Of a stretch of DNA of 64,000 nt, positions 9,864-22,470 are shown piece after piece. The first letter of the stretch is position 1, and each line of letters opens with the position of its first letter. The stretch covers positions 49,485 to 113,484 of the forward strand of contig NZ_SAVB01000020.1 of NCBI RefSeq assembly GCF_004022265.1. The letters run 5' to 3'. A program made the translations under genes and the position numbers. The notes below the pieces were generated by a model that worked only from the letters and a program-made list of their open reading frames with translations, had not been told where the DNA came from and made no database searches. Source of the DNA: Paenirhodobacter ferrireducens. Its GTDB lineage: Bacteria; Pseudomonadota; Alphaproteobacteria; Rhodobacterales; Rhodobacteraceae.

Positions 9864-10571
9864 ATGCACGGAGATCTGCCCGGCAGCCCGACAACCTGGC
9901 AGGCGATACGCGACGTGATGATGCGCCGCATCCGCACCCGCGCCTATACGCCCGGCAGCCTGATCCCGAACGAGGCCGAGCTTGCCGCCGAATTCGGCTG
10001 CGCCCGGGCCACGGTGAACCGGGCGTTGCAGGACCTCGCCGCCTCGGGCTTCCTTGACCGCCGTCGCAAGGCCGGCACCCGGGTAATGGAAGCGCCGCGG
10101 CGCAAGGCAACGCTCGACATCCCGCTGATCCGCAACGAGGTGGAGGCGCGCGGCCAGGACTATGAGTATCGTCCTTTGCTGCGCGAGATCGCGCCGCCGC
10201 CCGGCCCGGTCGCGGCGCGGCTGCACCTGAGCGGGGGCGAGACGATGCTGCATGTCCAGAGCCTGCATCTCGCCGACGGCGCGCCGCACATGTTCGAGGA
10301 CCGCTGGATCGTGGTCGATACCGTGCCAGCGATCACCGGCGCCGATCTGACCCGGCTCAGCCCGAACGAATGGCTGGTGCGCGAATCGCCCTATACCCAC
10401 GGCACGATGGAGTTTCAGGCCGTCGCAGCCGGCGCGGCCGCCGGGCCTCTGGCCTGCGCGCCCACCGCCCCGGTGCTGAGCATCTTGCGCATCACCTGGA
10501 TGCACGAGGCGGCCATCACCCATGTGCAGGAATATTTCACCCCGGCGTTCCGGCTGGGGCTGGAGCTGTAA
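9864..10571 (+). CDS. hutC: GntR-family histidine utilisation repressor
   Basis: A 235-residue GntR/HutC-subfamily regulator. The N-terminal winged helix (residues about 12-75) shows PGSLIPNEAELAAEFG and ATVNRALQDLAASGFL; the C-terminal UTRA ligand domain includes EDRWIVVDTVP and THVQEYFTPAFRLGL. In characterised systems urocanate is the inducer. Gene order after hutF with a strong GGGAGGGG site implies co-transcription and autoregulation from the shared operator at about 8431-8452. Confidence 0.94.
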   Translation: MHGDLPGSPTTWQAIRDVMMRRIRTRAYTPGSLIPNEAELAAEFGCARATVNRALQDLAASGFLDRRRKAGTRVMEAPRRKATLDIPLIRNEVEARGQDYEYRPLLREIAPPPGPVAARLHLSGGETMLHVQSLHLADGAPHMFEDRWIVVDTVPAITGADLTRLSPNEWLVRESPYTHGTMEFQAVAAGAAAGPLACAPTAPVLSILRITWMHEAAITHVQEYFTPAFRLGLEL

Positions 10572-10870
10572 CGCCCCGCCACGCGCCCTGCTGCCCCCCG
10601 TGCCGCATCCCCCGCCCCGCCGCACGGCAGGGCCGCATCGGCAGGACAGCGAGCAGGCCTTTCCCCGAAATCCGCGCGCACCGCAGCAGCGGCCCGGGCA
10701 ACATTGATGGACGCGGCTGAGACCCGTTGACGCAGGACCGGAAAAACTTGGTCCGGCGCGACGAAAGCGCCATGCTCGCGCGTATGATTTCCGGAATTAC
10801 ACCCGGCGGGCTGCATCGTGCCCCCACCACCATCGCACGCCCCTTTTGGCAAAACGACGAAGGACAGAGT
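10572..10870. other. Intergenic stretch between hutC and the ferric-reductase-like gene
   Basis: 299 bp without a convincing gene. A short inverted repeat GGCGC-N7-GCGCC lies near 10757-10773. TTGACG at 10727-10732 could be a -35 element but has no good -10 at the right spacing. The 48 in-frame codons preceding the chosen start of the next gene have no family-like content and are treated as non-coding. Confidence 0.4.
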
Positions 10871-12217
10871 ATGACACGCACCAATCTGAGACTGTTTTGG
10901 GGGTTTTGGGGCGGTATGGGCGCCCTTTGGCTCCTGTTGAACCTGAGCATCTTCTCCGCCTCCAACCTGTTCGCCCTGCGCGATGACCTCATGCAGGCAA
11001 CGGGAACGCTGGCGATCGCGGCGATGAGCGTCGCGATGATCCTGTCGCTCCGGCCGCGCTGGCCCGAAGCCCGGCTCGGCGGGCTCGACAAGATGTACCG
11101 TCTGCACAAGTGGCTCGGCATCGGCGCCCTCGCGCTGGCGGTCTTTCACTGGCTCTGGTCGGAAGCGCCGAAATGGGCAGTCGGCGCAGGGCTTGTCGCA
11201 CGCCCCGAGCGCGGGCCGCGTCCGGAGATCACCGAGCCGGTGCGCGCCTTTCTGATGTCGTTTCGCGGCACCGCGGAGGGGCTCGGGGAATGGGCGTTCT
11301 ACGCGGCGGTCGTGCTGCTGCTGATCGCGCTGGTGAAACTGGTTCCCTACCGGCTGTTCCGCTATACTCACCGTGTCCTGCCGGTCGTCTATCTCGTGCT
11401 GGTCTTTCACACCGTGATTCTGCTCGATTACGCGATGTGGTTCACCCCGCTCGGTCCGATTCTTGCGCTGCTGATGCTGGCGGGCAGCTATGCCGCGCTC
11501 GTTTCGGTCTTCGGGGCGATCGGTCGGACCCGGCGGGTCCGGGGGGAAATCGCCGAGCTGAGCCAATATCCCGGCGTGCACTCGCTTGAGACCGTGATCC
11601 GCCTCGGCAGCGGATGGCCCGGACACAAGGCCGGGCAGTTCGCCTTCGTCACCTCGAACCAGTTTGAAGGCGCACATCCCTACACGATCGCCTCGGCCTG
11701 GAAACCGACGGACCCGAAGATCGCTTTCGTCACCAAGGAACTCGGCGATCACACCGCGAAACTCGCCAAGACGCTGAAGGTCGGACAGCCGGTCACCGTC
11801 GAGGGCCCCTATGGCTGCTTCACCTTCGACGACGGGGCGCCGCGGCAGATCTGGATCGGCGCCGGGATCGGGATCACCCCGTTCCTCGCCCGGCTCAAGG
11901 AAATGGCAGGCACGGCGCCCGATACCCCGCGCCCCGAGATCGACCTGTTCCATTCGACGCGGGAAGTCGATGACGCGGCGCTCGAACGGCTCGCGGCCGA
12001 TGCCCGCGCCGCGAAGGTGCGCCTGCATGTGCTGATCGACGCAAGGGACGGCCACCTCGGAGGACAGCGGATCCGCGAAACCGTCCCGGGCTGGCGCGAG
12101 GCCAGCCTGTGGTTCTGCGGACCGAGCGGCTTCGGCAAGGCGCTGCGCGCCGATTTCGCGGCGCAGGGGCTGGATGTCGAAACCCGCTTCCATCAGGAGC
12201 TGTTCGAGCTGCGCTGA
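10871..12217 (+). CDS. Ferric-reductase-like transmembrane flavocytochrome
   Basis: A 448-residue membrane protein with about six N-terminal transmembrane helices, including HKWLGIGALALAVFHWLW and HRVLPVVYLVLVFHTVIL with paired histidines suited to haem binding, then a cytosolic FAD/NAD(P)H module: HPYTIASAW binds FAD, GAGIGITPFLARL binds the pyrophosphate of NAD(P)H, and FCGPSGFGKAL lies near the C-terminus. The family (NADPH-oxidase/ferric-reductase like) moves electrons from cytosolic NAD(P)H across the membrane; the acceptor may be Fe(III) or oxygen. The ATG at 10871 is preceded by AAGGACAG. Confidence 0.88.
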   Translation: MTRTNLRLFWGFWGGMGALWLLLNLSIFSASNLFALRDDLMQATGTLAIAAMSVAMILSLRPRWPEARLGGLDKMYRLHKWLGIGALALAVFHWLWSEAPKWAVGAGLVARPERGPRPEITEPVRAFLMSFRGTAEGLGEWAFYAAVVLLLIALVKLVPYRLFRYTHRVLPVVYLVLVFHTVILLDYAMWFTPLGPILALLMLAGSYAALVSVFGAIGRTRRVRGEIAELSQYPGVHSLETVIRLGSGWPGHKAGQFAFVTSNQFEGAHPYTIASAWKPTDPKIAFVTKELGDHTAKLAKTLKVGQPVTVEGPYGCFTFDDGAPRQIWIGAGIGITPFLARLKEMAGTAPDTPRPEIDLFHSTREVDDAALERLAADARAAKVRLHVLIDARDGHLGGQRIRETVPGWREASLWFCGPSGFGKALRADFAAQGLDVETRFHQELFELR

Positions 12218-12253
12218 GACCTGGCCGGGCGCGGCCCGCGCGGCTTCGCCGCC

Positions 12254-12278
12254 CCGCCGGGGGGCTTACCCCCGGCGG
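12254..12278. terminator. GC-rich convergent terminator hairpin
   Basis: CCGCCGGGGG (12254-12263) and CCCCCGGCGG (12269-12278) form a perfect 10-bp stem with a 5-base loop between two convergent genes. There is no T-run. The right arm overlaps the stop region of the leftward MFS gene. Confidence 0.55.
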
Positions 12279-13492
12279 ACGGACCCGGGTCGCGCAAGCC
12301 CTGCCCGGCCCAGCCACAGCACGCCGGCCAGCGCCAATGCTGCGAAAAGGGCGCCGCTCAGGAAGGTCGCCTGGGCACCGATCCCCTCCCACAATGCCCC
12401 GGCGATGACGCTCGCCAACAACAGCGCAATGCCGGTGACGAGGTTGAAAAGGCCGAAGGCGGTGCCGCGCAGCGCCACCGGCGCAGCATCGGCCACCAGA
12501 GCGGAAAGCAGCCCCTGCGTCGCGCCCATGTGCAGCCCCCAGATCAGCACCCCGACCGCAACGCCCGAAAGCCCGGGCACCAGCGCCAGCACGAGATCGG
12601 CAAGGATCAGCAGAGCCAGCCCCGCGACCAGCAGGCCGCGACGGCCGATGCGGTCGGAGAGCGCCCCCACCGGATAGGCGGCCAGTGCATAGACGAGGTT
12701 CATCCCGACCAGCACCAGCGGCACCAGCGCCGCGGCAAGCCCCGCCTCGGCAGCGCGCAGGATCAGAAAGGCCTCGCTGAACCGCGCCAGGGTGAAGACC
12801 GCCGAGACCGCCACCGCCGCCCAATAGCCGGGCGGCAGCTGCGACAGCTCGGCACGCGACAGCGGGTTGCGCGGCGGGTGCCGGTCCTGCCGCGGCGGCT
12901 CGTGCACCGCGGTCAGGATCAGCGCAAGCGCCAGGAAGGCCGGAATCACCGCCACCCAGAACACCTTGCTGAAATCATCCGCGAAGAGCGCCATCAGCCC
13001 GATTGCCGCGAGCGGGCCGATGAAGGCGCCGACGGTGTCGAGCGACTGGCGCAGCCCGAAGGCCGCGCCGCGCAGCCCCTCGGGCGTCAGATCGGCGATC
13101 AGCGCGTCGCGCGGGGCACCGCGGATGCCCTTGCCGACCCGGTCGACGAACCGCGCCGCAACCACCCAGCCAAGCGAGGAGGCGAGCGGAAACACCGGCT
13201 TCGTCAGCGCGGCCAGACCATAGCCGAGGGCGGCCAGTTCCTTGCGCCGGCCGATGCGGTCGGAGAGCGCCCCCGAGAAGACCTTGGTGATCGCCGCCGT
13301 CGCCTCGGCGATGCCCTCGATCACGCCAACAGCGAGCGCGGTCGCGCCAAGCCCCGCGGTCAGATAGATCGGCAGGAGCGCGTGGATCATCTCGGACGAG
13401 ACATCCATCAGCATCGACACGAAGCCGAGCGCCCAGATCCCCGCCGGCAAGACGCGCCAGCCACCCGTCTTCGCCGCCGTCTTCCCGTCCAT
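12266..13492 (-). CDS. MFS transporter
   Basis: A 408-residue major facilitator protein with about 12 hydrophobic segments. The loop 2-3 signature appears as GALSDRIGRRKE and again in the second half as GALSDRIGRRGLL, showing the internal duplication of the fold. RFVDRVGKGIRGAPRDALIADL is typical of a bacterial subgroup annotated only as MFS transporter. Substrate is unknown. It is 13 bp from the downstream end of the YqaA-like gene, which is transcribed in the same direction upstream of it, so the two may form an operon. Confidence 0.88.
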   Translation of the reverse strand: MDGKTAAKTGGWRVLPAGIWALGFVSMLMDVSSEMIHALLPIYLTAGLGATALAVGVIEGIAEATAAITKVFSGALSDRIGRRKELAALGYGLAALTKPVFPLASSLGWVVAARFVDRVGKGIRGAPRDALIADLTPEGLRGAAFGLRQSLDTVGAFIGPLAAIGLMALFADDFSKVFWVAVIPAFLALALILTAVHEPPRQDRHPPRNPLSRAELSQLPPGYWAAVAVSAVFTLARFSEAFLILRAAEAGLAAALVPLVLVGMNLVYALAAYPVGALSDRIGRRGLLVAGLALLILADLVLALVPGLSGVAVGVLIWGLHMGATQGLLSALVADAAPVALRGTAFGLFNLVTGIALLLASVIAGALWEGIGAQATFLSGALFAALALAGVLWLGRAGLARPGSVRRG

Positions 13493-13505
13493 CGCCCGTC
13501 TCCTG

Positions 13506-13943
13506 CTAGACCGATGCCTGCACCCTTAGCACGGCCCAGGCGAGCACGGCATAGCGCCCGCCCTTCGCCGCCGTCACGATCACGAGAAAGCGCCACAGCG
13601 GCTCGCGCAGCACGCCGGCGGCAAGGGTCAGCGGATCGCCGACGATCGGCAGCCAGGCGCCGAGCAGGCTCCAGTGCCCCCAGCGGCGATACCAGCCCGT
13701 CGCCCGGCCGAGCGCCACGCCCGAGACCGGAAACCAGCGCCGCCCGGCATAGCGGATCAGGAAGCGGCCAAGCGCCCAGTTGATCGCCGCGCCAAGGACA
13801 TTGCCCGCCGTTGCCACCACCAGCAGCAGCGAGACCGGATGGCCGCCGGCCAGGATCAGCCCGCTCAGCACCGCCTCGGATTGCGCCGGGATCAGCGTCG
13901 CCGCGACCAGTGCCGCAAGAAAGAGCCCCGTCAGCGCCATCAT
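13506..13943 (-). CDS. YqaA/DedA-like (SNARE-associated) membrane protein
   Basis: A 145-residue inner-membrane protein of the YqaA group of the DedA/VTT superfamily. It contains several hydrophobic helices and the conserved pattern GNVLGAAINWALGRF followed by WLPIVGDPLTLAAG, where the acidic and proline residues of the family lie. The cellular role of YqaA is undefined; related DedA proteins act in lipid flipping and envelope proton homeostasis. Two adjacent ATG codons (13943 and 13940) could start it; GGGAGGCGGGG upstream fits either. Confidence 0.8.
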   Translation of the reverse strand: MMALTGLFLAALVAATLIPAQSEAVLSGLILAGGHPVSLLLVVATAGNVLGAAINWALGRFLIRYAGRRWFPVSGVALGRATGWYRRWGHWSLLGAWLPIVGDPLTLAAGVLREPLWRFLVIVTAAKGGRYAVLAWAVLRVQASV

Positions 13944-14112
13944 CCGAACTGCCCCGCCTCCCGCCCTTTGCCGCCGGCACGCCCCGGCGCCCCTTCGTCG
14001 CCGAAAACCCCGCCGAAGGCCAGCCCGGCACGCGCCGATCGGCCGCGGAGGAAAACCGTCGACCGGACCGGCCGCGAGGCGTAGGCTGGGTCCGTTGGAA
14101 AAGGAGGATGCG

Positions 14113-14193
14113 ATGCGAACGGTTCTTCTGCTGGCCTTGGTGCTGACGCTTGCCGCCTGCGGCGACAGCGTGCCGCTGGTGCCCTTCATCTGA
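14113..14193 (+). CDS. Tiny lipoprotein (26 residues)
   Basis: The open frame encodes MRTVLLLALVLTLAAC followed by GDSVPLVPFI and a stop. It is almost entirely a lipoprotein signal peptide: a hydrophobic core, lipobox LAAC, and a mature peptide of only 11 residues starting at the lipidated Cys. A near-ideal AAAAGGAGG site precedes the ATG. I recall peptides ending in VPLVPFI from other Rhodobacterales; this was not checked. Function unknown. Confidence 0.75.
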   Translation: MRTVLLLALVLTLAACGDSVPLVPFI

Positions 14194-14200
14194 ACGCAGC

Positions 14201-14226
14201 AAAAAGGCGGCCCGAAGGCCGCCTTT
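14201..14226. terminator. Bidirectional rho-independent terminator
   Basis: GGCGGCC (14206-14212), loop CGAA, GGCCGCC (14217-14223). On the minus strand the stem has a TTCG tetraloop and is followed by TTTTT, a strong terminator for carB. On the plus strand it is followed by TTT and can end the lipoprotein transcript. Confidence 0.85.
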
Positions 14227-14250
14227 CGCGTCTTGTCGGTGCCGCGCGGC

Positions 14251-17583
<3,333 letters not shown>

Positions 17584-17624
17584 GGTGACCCCTATTTTTT
17601 GCGACAGGTTTGCAGCAGCGAAAC

Positions 17625-17640
17625 GGGGCCAGCAGGCCCC
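17625..17640. repeat. Hairpin in the carB 5' leader
   Basis: GGGGCC, AGCA, GGCCCC form a 6-bp stem 42-57 bp upstream of the carB start, within the expected transcript. No T-run follows. I see no match to a known riboswitch; a structural or attenuation role is speculative. Confidence 0.4.
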
Positions 17641-17656
17641 GCGCAAATTGATGGGC

Positions 17657-17684
17657 GTTATAGTCAGACCGGCGCGCGGCGCAA
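17657..17684 (-). promoter_or_regulatory. Candidate carB promoter
   Basis: On the minus strand TTGCGC (17684-17679), a 16-bp spacer and TATAAC (17662-17657). It would give a leader of about 65-70 bases that includes the hairpin at 17625-17640. Confidence 0.5.
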
Positions 17685-17701
17685 GGGTGAAAGGCGCGGC
17701 C

Positions 17702-19000
17702 TCACCCCTTCGGATGTCGGGAAAGCGCCACAACGGTCGCGGCGAGGGTCACGAGCCAGGACAGGCAGATCAGCGCCACATAGCGGAAGGTGCCGTCGGC
17801 ATCCGCCGGGAAGAACGACAGGACGGCATCGGAATTGGCGAGCAGGAGCTGTGCCAGCACGATCAGTGTCGCCCCGCGCCCCAGACCGGAGCCGAGAGCC
17901 GGCGCAATCAGCATCGGCAGGACGAAATAATGCAGCCAGCTGACCGGCCCGAAGACGGCAAGACCGATCGACAGGCCAAGCAGCCCCAGCGTCACCGCCG
18001 CCGGCCCCGGCCGCCGGACAGCCAGCACCGCCGCAGGCAGCGCAATCAGCAGGGCCACCACCGCGGCAACCGGGCCGAGCCAGCGCGGCAGGGCGACAAG
18101 CGCCGCCTCTCCGCCGGGCATCCAGACAAAGGTGCCGGGCATCTCGCCCGCCGGCAGCAGATCAAGAAGCAGAAGCCGCAACGACGGGTTTCCCCTTGCC
18201 CAGACGGAGTTCTGCCCCGCCCGCCCGAGTTGCTCGAGAAACGCCTGGTGCAACCCCGTCCCCATCAGCGCGAAAGACGCAAGCGCCAACGCGGCAAGCC
18301 CTAGCGCCAGCACTACCAGCGCGCGCGGCCGACGCGCCTGCACGCAGAGCAGCGCATAGACAAGCGGCGTGAGCTTGATCGCGGCAGCGACAGCCAGCAC
18401 GCCGCCCGCAAGCCGCGGCCGTTCCCGCAGACAGGCCACCGCCAGCAGCACCAGAAAGGTGACGCCGATGGTCGGCTGGTTCAGATACAGCGACGCACGT
18501 ACCGGCGCCGACAGCGTCAGCACCGCCAGCCCCCAGCCAATGAAGACGAGGCGCGGCATGCCATCCGGGCGCGCGATCCGCTCGGCCAGCAGCACCGAGC
18601 CAGCCAGCAGCGCGACGTGCAGGGCCAGGAACAGCCGGAAGAACGCGATCGGTTCGAGCCAGCCCGTCACCGGCGCGATCAGCCCGGCCCAGAGCGGCGG
18701 ATAGACATAGGGGAAGCTGAGCCCTGCCGGGGGGCCGCCATGGGCGAGATGCGCCGCGATCCAGCCCGGCGGGGTGCCGCCGAAGAACTGCGCAGGCGCG
18801 TCATAGACCAGCGCGTCCTGACCGATGGCGTGAAAATGCCCGGCGAACCACAGGGCGGCCAGATCGCTGCTCCAGATATTTGCCGCCAGAAACCAGGCCC
18901 AGATCGACCAGACAAACAGCATCACCGCCGTGAGAACCGCTTCGCGGCGGCGCTGAACCGGCGGGACGGAACCGGTGTAGGAGAAAAGAGTCGCAGACAT
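17702..19000 (-). CDS. GT87-like (DUF2029) membrane glycosyltransferase family protein
   Basis: A 432-residue polytopic membrane protein with about ten hydrophobic segments. The arrangement of an N-terminal helix followed by a periplasmic loop with [20 protein letters not shown] and [11 protein letters not shown], and later [19 protein letters not shown] and [14 protein letters not shown], resembles the DUF2029/GT87 family (polyprenol-phosphate-mannose dependent mannosyltransferases in actinobacteria). Specificity here is unknown. It stands alone between carB and aspS with no other glycan genes. Confidence 0.75.
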   Translation of the reverse strand: MSATLFSYTGSVPPVQRRREAVLTAVMLFVWSIWAWFLAANIWSSDLAALWFAGHFHAIGQDALVYDAPAQFFGGTPPGWIAAHLAHGGPPAGLSFPYVYPPLWAGLIAPVTGWLEPIAFFRLFLALHVALLAGSVLLAERIARPDGMPRLVFIGWGLAVLTLSAPVRASLYLNQPTIGVTFLVLLAVACLRERPRLAGGVLAVAAAIKLTPLVYALLCVQARRPRALVVLALGLAALALASFALMGTGLHQAFLEQLGRAGQNSVWARGNPSLRLLLLDLLPAGEMPGTFVWMPGGEAALVALPRWLGPVAAVVALLIALPAAVLAVRRPGPAAVTLGLLGLSIGLAVFGPVSWLHYFVLPMLIAPALGSGLGRGATLIVLAQLLLANSDAVLSFFPADADGTFRYVALICLSWLVTLAATVVALSRHPKG

Positions 19001-19133
19001 GAAAATCTCATTCGCGGAAAATCCTGCGCCGCGTCTGCCCGGAGAATGCGGCCGATCTTTGGCACCCGGGCCCGAAAAAGCCCGCTCACCTGACTGTGCA
19101 GGCCATCAGGCGACACTGTCATGCGGCTCGCGC

Positions 19134-19162
19134 TTGACTTTGCCGCGCCTTCGCGGTTGATC
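19134..19162 (+). promoter_or_regulatory. Candidate aspS promoter
   Basis: TTGACT (19134-19139), 17-bp spacer, TTGATC (19157-19162). The -35 is near consensus and the -10 is poor. The aspS ATG follows 38 bp later behind AAAGGGGAG. Confidence 0.4.
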
Positions 19163-19200
19163 GGGCCGGAATCCGCCATGCCCGTTGAAAGGGGAGCCTC

Positions 19201-20979
19201 ATGCACGCCTATCGCAGCCATACCTGCGCCGCGCTCACCGCCGCCAATGCCGGCGAAACCGTCCGTCTCTCGGGCTGGGTGCACCGGGTGCGAGATCACG
19301 GGGGCGTGCTGTTCATCGACCTGCGCGACCATTACGGCATCACCCAGATCATCTGTGACGGCGACAGCCCCGCCTTCGCCGCGCTCGAGAAGGTGCGCGC
19401 CGAATGGGTGATCCGCATCGACGGCACGGTGAAGCCGCGCGCCCCCGAGCTGATCAACCCGAAGATCCCGACCGGCGAGATCGAGGTCTACGCCCGCGAG
19501 ATGGAAGTCCTCGGCGCCGCCGACGAGCTGCCGCTGCCGGTCTTCGGCGATCAGGACTACCCCGAGGAAACCCGCCTCGCCTATCGCTTCCTCGACCTGC
19601 GCCGCGACAGCCTGCACCAGAAGATGATCCTGCGCTCGAACGTCGTGCGCTCGCTTCGCAACCGGATGTGGGACGCGGGCTTCAACGAGTTCCAGACCCC
19701 GATCATCACCGCCTCCTCGCCCGAGGGCGCGCGCGACTTCCTCGTGCCCTCGCGTCTGCACCCGGGCAAGTTCTACGCCCTGCCGCAGGCGCCGCAGCAG
19801 TTCAAGCAGCTGATCATGGTGGCGGGCTTCGACCGCTACTTCCAGATCGCGCCCTGCTTCCGCGACGAGGACCCGCGCGCCGACCGCAGCCCGACCGACT
19901 TCTATCAGCTCGACATCGAGATGAGCTTCATCGAACAGGAAGACGTCTTCGCCACGGTGCAGCCGGTGGTGCAGGGCATGTTCGAGGAATTCGGCACCGG
20001 CAAGACCGTCGACCCGGTCTGGCCGAAGATCGCCTACAAGGACGCGCTGCTGTGGTACGGCTCGGACAAGCCCGACCTGCGCAACCCGATCAAGATGGCC
20101 GATGTCAGCGCCCAGTTCCGCGACTCGGGCTTCGGCATCTTCGCCAAGCTGCTCGAGACCGAGGGCACCGAGATCCGCGCGATTCCCGCGCCGACCGGCG
20201 GCAGCCGCAAGTTCTGTGACCGGATGAACGCCTTCGCCCAGGCGAACGGCCTGCCGGGCATGGGCTACATCTTCTGGCGCAAGGCCGAGGACGGCACGAT
20301 GGAGGCCGCCGGCCCGATCGCCAAGGCCCTTGGCGCCGAGCGCACCGAGGCGATCCGCACCCAGCTCGACCTGAACGAGGGCGACGCGGTGTTCTTCCTC
20401 GGCGGCAAGGCCGAGCAGTTCGAGGCGGTCGCCGGCAAGGCCCGCAACGAGATCGGCCGCGAGCTGGGTCTGACCGAAGAAGGCGTGTTCCGCTTCTGCT
20501 GGATCGTCGACTTCCCGATGTACGAGAAGACCGACGACGGCAAGATCGACTTCTCGCACAACCCCTTCTCGATGCCGCAGGGCGGTCTCGAGGCGCTGCA
20601 GGGCGACCCGCTCAAGGTGCTCGGCTATCAGTACGACCTCGCCTGCAACGGCTACGAGCTGATCTCGGGCGCGATCCGCAACCATGACCTCGACACCATG
20701 TACAAGGCCTTCGAGATCGCGGGCTATCCCGCCTCCGAGGTCGACAAGCGCTTCGGCGGCATGGCGAAGGCCTTCAAGTTCGGCGCGCCGCCCCACGGTG
20801 GCTGCGCCATGGGCATCGACCGTGCGGTGATGCTGCTGGCCGACGAGTCGAACATCCGCGAGGTCATCATGTTCCCGATGAACCAGCGCGCCGAGGACCT
20901 GATGATGGGCGCGCCGAGCCTGCCCACCAACGATCAGCTGCGCGAACTGCGGCTGCGCGTGCTGCCGAAAGAGGCCTGA
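19201..20979 (+). CDS. aspS: Aspartyl-tRNA synthetase
   Basis: Charges tRNA-Asp (and possibly tRNA-Asn) with aspartate. The 592-residue bacterial-type class IIb enzyme has an N-terminal OB-fold anticodon domain ([21 protein letters not shown]), motif 2 [12 protein letters not shown], the bacterial GAD insertion in the middle, and motif 3 [14 protein letters not shown] near the C-terminus. AAAGGGGAGCC precedes the ATG. I cannot tell a discriminating from a non-discriminating type by eye. Monocistronic, with a strong terminator after it. Confidence 0.97.
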   Translation: MHAYRSHTCAALTAANAGETVRLSGWVHRVRDHGGVLFIDLRDHYGITQIICDGDSPAFAALEKVRAEWVIRIDGTVKPRAPELINPKIPTGEIEVYAREMEVLGAADELPLPVFGDQDYPEETRLAYRFLDLRRDSLHQKMILRSNVVRSLRNRMWDAGFNEFQTPIITASSPEGARDFLVPSRLHPGKFYALPQAPQQFKQLIMVAGFDRYFQIAPCFRDEDPRADRSPTDFYQLDIEMSFIEQEDVFATVQPVVQGMFEEFGTGKTVDPVWPKIAYKDALLWYGSDKPDLRNPIKMADVSAQFRDSGFGIFAKLLETEGTEIRAIPAPTGGSRKFCDRMNAFAQANGLPGMGYIFWRKAEDGTMEAAGPIAKALGAERTEAIRTQLDLNEGDAVFFLGGKAEQFEAVAGKARNEIGRELGLTEEGVFRFCWIVDFPMYEKTDDGKIDFSHNPFSMPQGGLEALQGDPLKVLGYQYDLACNGYELISGAIRNHDLDTMYKAFEIAGYPASEVDKRFGGMAKAFKFGAPPHGGCAMGIDRAVMLLADESNIREVIMFPMNQRAEDLMMGAPSLPTNDQLRELRLRVLPKEA

Positions 20980-21015
20980 GGCGCTTTCTCGCGCAGCTCA
21001 CGCCGGATTGAGCGG

Positions 21016-21052
21016 AAGGGCGCCGGGTTGATCCCCGGCGCCCTTTCCTTTT
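21016..21052 (+). terminator. Rho-independent terminator of aspS
   Basis: AAGGGCGCCGGG (21016-21027) pairs perfectly with CCCGGCGCCCTT (21034-21045) over a 6-base loop, followed by TCCTTTT. It also separates aspS from the DUF1800 gene. Confidence 0.85.
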
Positions 21053-21098
21053 GCCCGCGTTTCTGGCGCAATCCGGGGAAACAGCCCCGGAGGTGGTG

Positions 21099-22466
21099 AT
21101 GGAGTTCTCGACCCTGGCGCCGGTGCGGTTCGGCTTCGGGCTCTCGCCCCGGCAGACGCCCCCGGCTTCCCCCGACGAGATTCTGGCGGCGCTGCGCGGC
21201 CCGGACCTGCTGGCACAGCGCTGGCCCGGGCTGACGACGCAGGAGGCGCTGCAAATGCGCGACGAGTTCCTGCGCCTGCGCAAGGCCGAGGCACAGAATG
21301 TTCCGGGCGCCACCGAGGACTTCAAGCGTCAGCGCCAGGCGATCGACCGCAGCAATGTCGGCGGGCTGCAGATCGCGCTCGCCCGCGCCGTCGAGGATCC
21401 GACGGGCATGCGCGAGCGCCTGCATGCCTTCTGGCGCAACCATTTCACCGTGCGCGCGAAACGCACGCCGGAGGCACCGCTTGCCACCGCCCATGGCGAG
21501 GCGCTGCGCCCCGAGATCACTGGCAGTTTCCCGGCCCTGCTGCGCGCCTCGACACTGCATCCGATGATGCTGATCTACCTTGATCAGATCGCCTCTTTCG
21601 GGCCGGATTCGAAGCGCGCGAAGAAGCGCCCCGATCTCAAGCTCGGGCTGAACGAGAACCTCGCACGCGAGCTGATGGAGCTGCACACGCTCGGCGTCGG
21701 TGGCAGTTATACCCAGGACGACGTGCGCCAGCTGGCCGAGCTCCTGACCGGACTGCGGGTGATGGCCGAGGAGGGCACGACCTTTGCCCCCGACTTCGCG
21801 GAACCCGGCGCAGAAACCGTGCTCGGCCATGCCTATGGCGGCGACCCGGCCAAGATGGCGGACATCGTGCAGGTGCTGACCGCGCTCGCCCTGCACCCCG
21901 ACACCAGCCGCCACATCGCCACCAAGCTCGCCGTGCATTTCGTCGGCCCCGAACCAGATCCGGCCCTGACCGGCGCGATGTCCGAGGCCTATCTCGGCGC
22001 CAAGGGGCAGCTGCTGCCGGTCTACGAGGTGCTTCTGACCCACCCCGCGGCACAGGGGGGGGGCTTCCTCAAGGTGCGTCAGCCCTTCGACTATATCGCC
22101 ACCGGGGTTCGCGCCATGGGCTTCGACGGCAAGGCCGTGATGGCCTTCAACGGGCCGCAGATCCGCCGCCACGCCTTCAAGCCGCTGCGCGACATGGGGC
22201 AGCGATGGCTGGGCGCGCCGGCACCGAACGGCTGGCCCGAGGCGGCAGAGGAATGGATCTCGCCGCAACAGCTTGCGGCCCGGATCAACTGGGCGCTGAA
22301 GGCCCCCGCCGGCTTGCAGGCGAAACTGCCCGAGCCCGCCGATTTCGCCCGCGCCGCGCTCGGCCCGCGGCTGAGCGACCTTGTCGCCCAGGCCGTGCCG
22401 CGCTCGGAAAGCCGGCCCGAGGCGGCCGCGCTCGTGCTCGCCTCTGCCGAGATGAACAGGAGATAA
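21099..22466 (+). CDS. DUF1800 family protein
   Basis: A 455-residue member of DUF1800, a family of undetermined function almost always encoded next to a DUF1501 gene, as here. Typical segments are RFGFGLSPR at the N-terminus, MRERLHAFWRNHFTV, NENLARELMELHTLGVGGSYTQDDV (the strongest family signature lies here), and HIATKLAVHFV. The chosen ATG follows GGAGGTGGTG. No signal peptide is obvious. It ends 4 bp before the DUF1501 gene. Roles in exported metalloenzyme or surface-structure assembly have been suggested for some relatives but are unproven. Confidence 0.88.
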   Translation: MEFSTLAPVRFGFGLSPRQTPPASPDEILAALRGPDLLAQRWPGLTTQEALQMRDEFLRLRKAEAQNVPGATEDFKRQRQAIDRSNVGGLQIALARAVEDPTGMRERLHAFWRNHFTVRAKRTPEAPLATAHGEALRPEITGSFPALLRASTLHPMMLIYLDQIASFGPDSKRAKKRPDLKLGLNENLARELMELHTLGVGGSYTQDDVRQLAELLTGLRVMAEEGTTFAPDFAEPGAETVLGHAYGGDPAKMADIVQVLTALALHPDTSRHIATKLAVHFVGPEPDPALTGAMSEAYLGAKGQLLPVYEVLLTHPAAQGGGFLKVRQPFDYIATGVRAMGFDGKAVMAFNGPQIRRHAFKPLRDMGQRWLGAPAPNGWPEAAEEWISPQQLAARINWALKAPAGLQAKLPEPADFARAALGPRLSDLVAQAVPRSESRPEAAALVLASAEMNRR

Positions 22467-22470
22467 CGCC

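Noticed and set aside
17584..17701. Pyrimidine- or arginine-sensing riboswitch in the carB leader
   Set aside because: Only a 6-bp hairpin is visible, with no terminator/antiterminator pair or known aptamer pattern.
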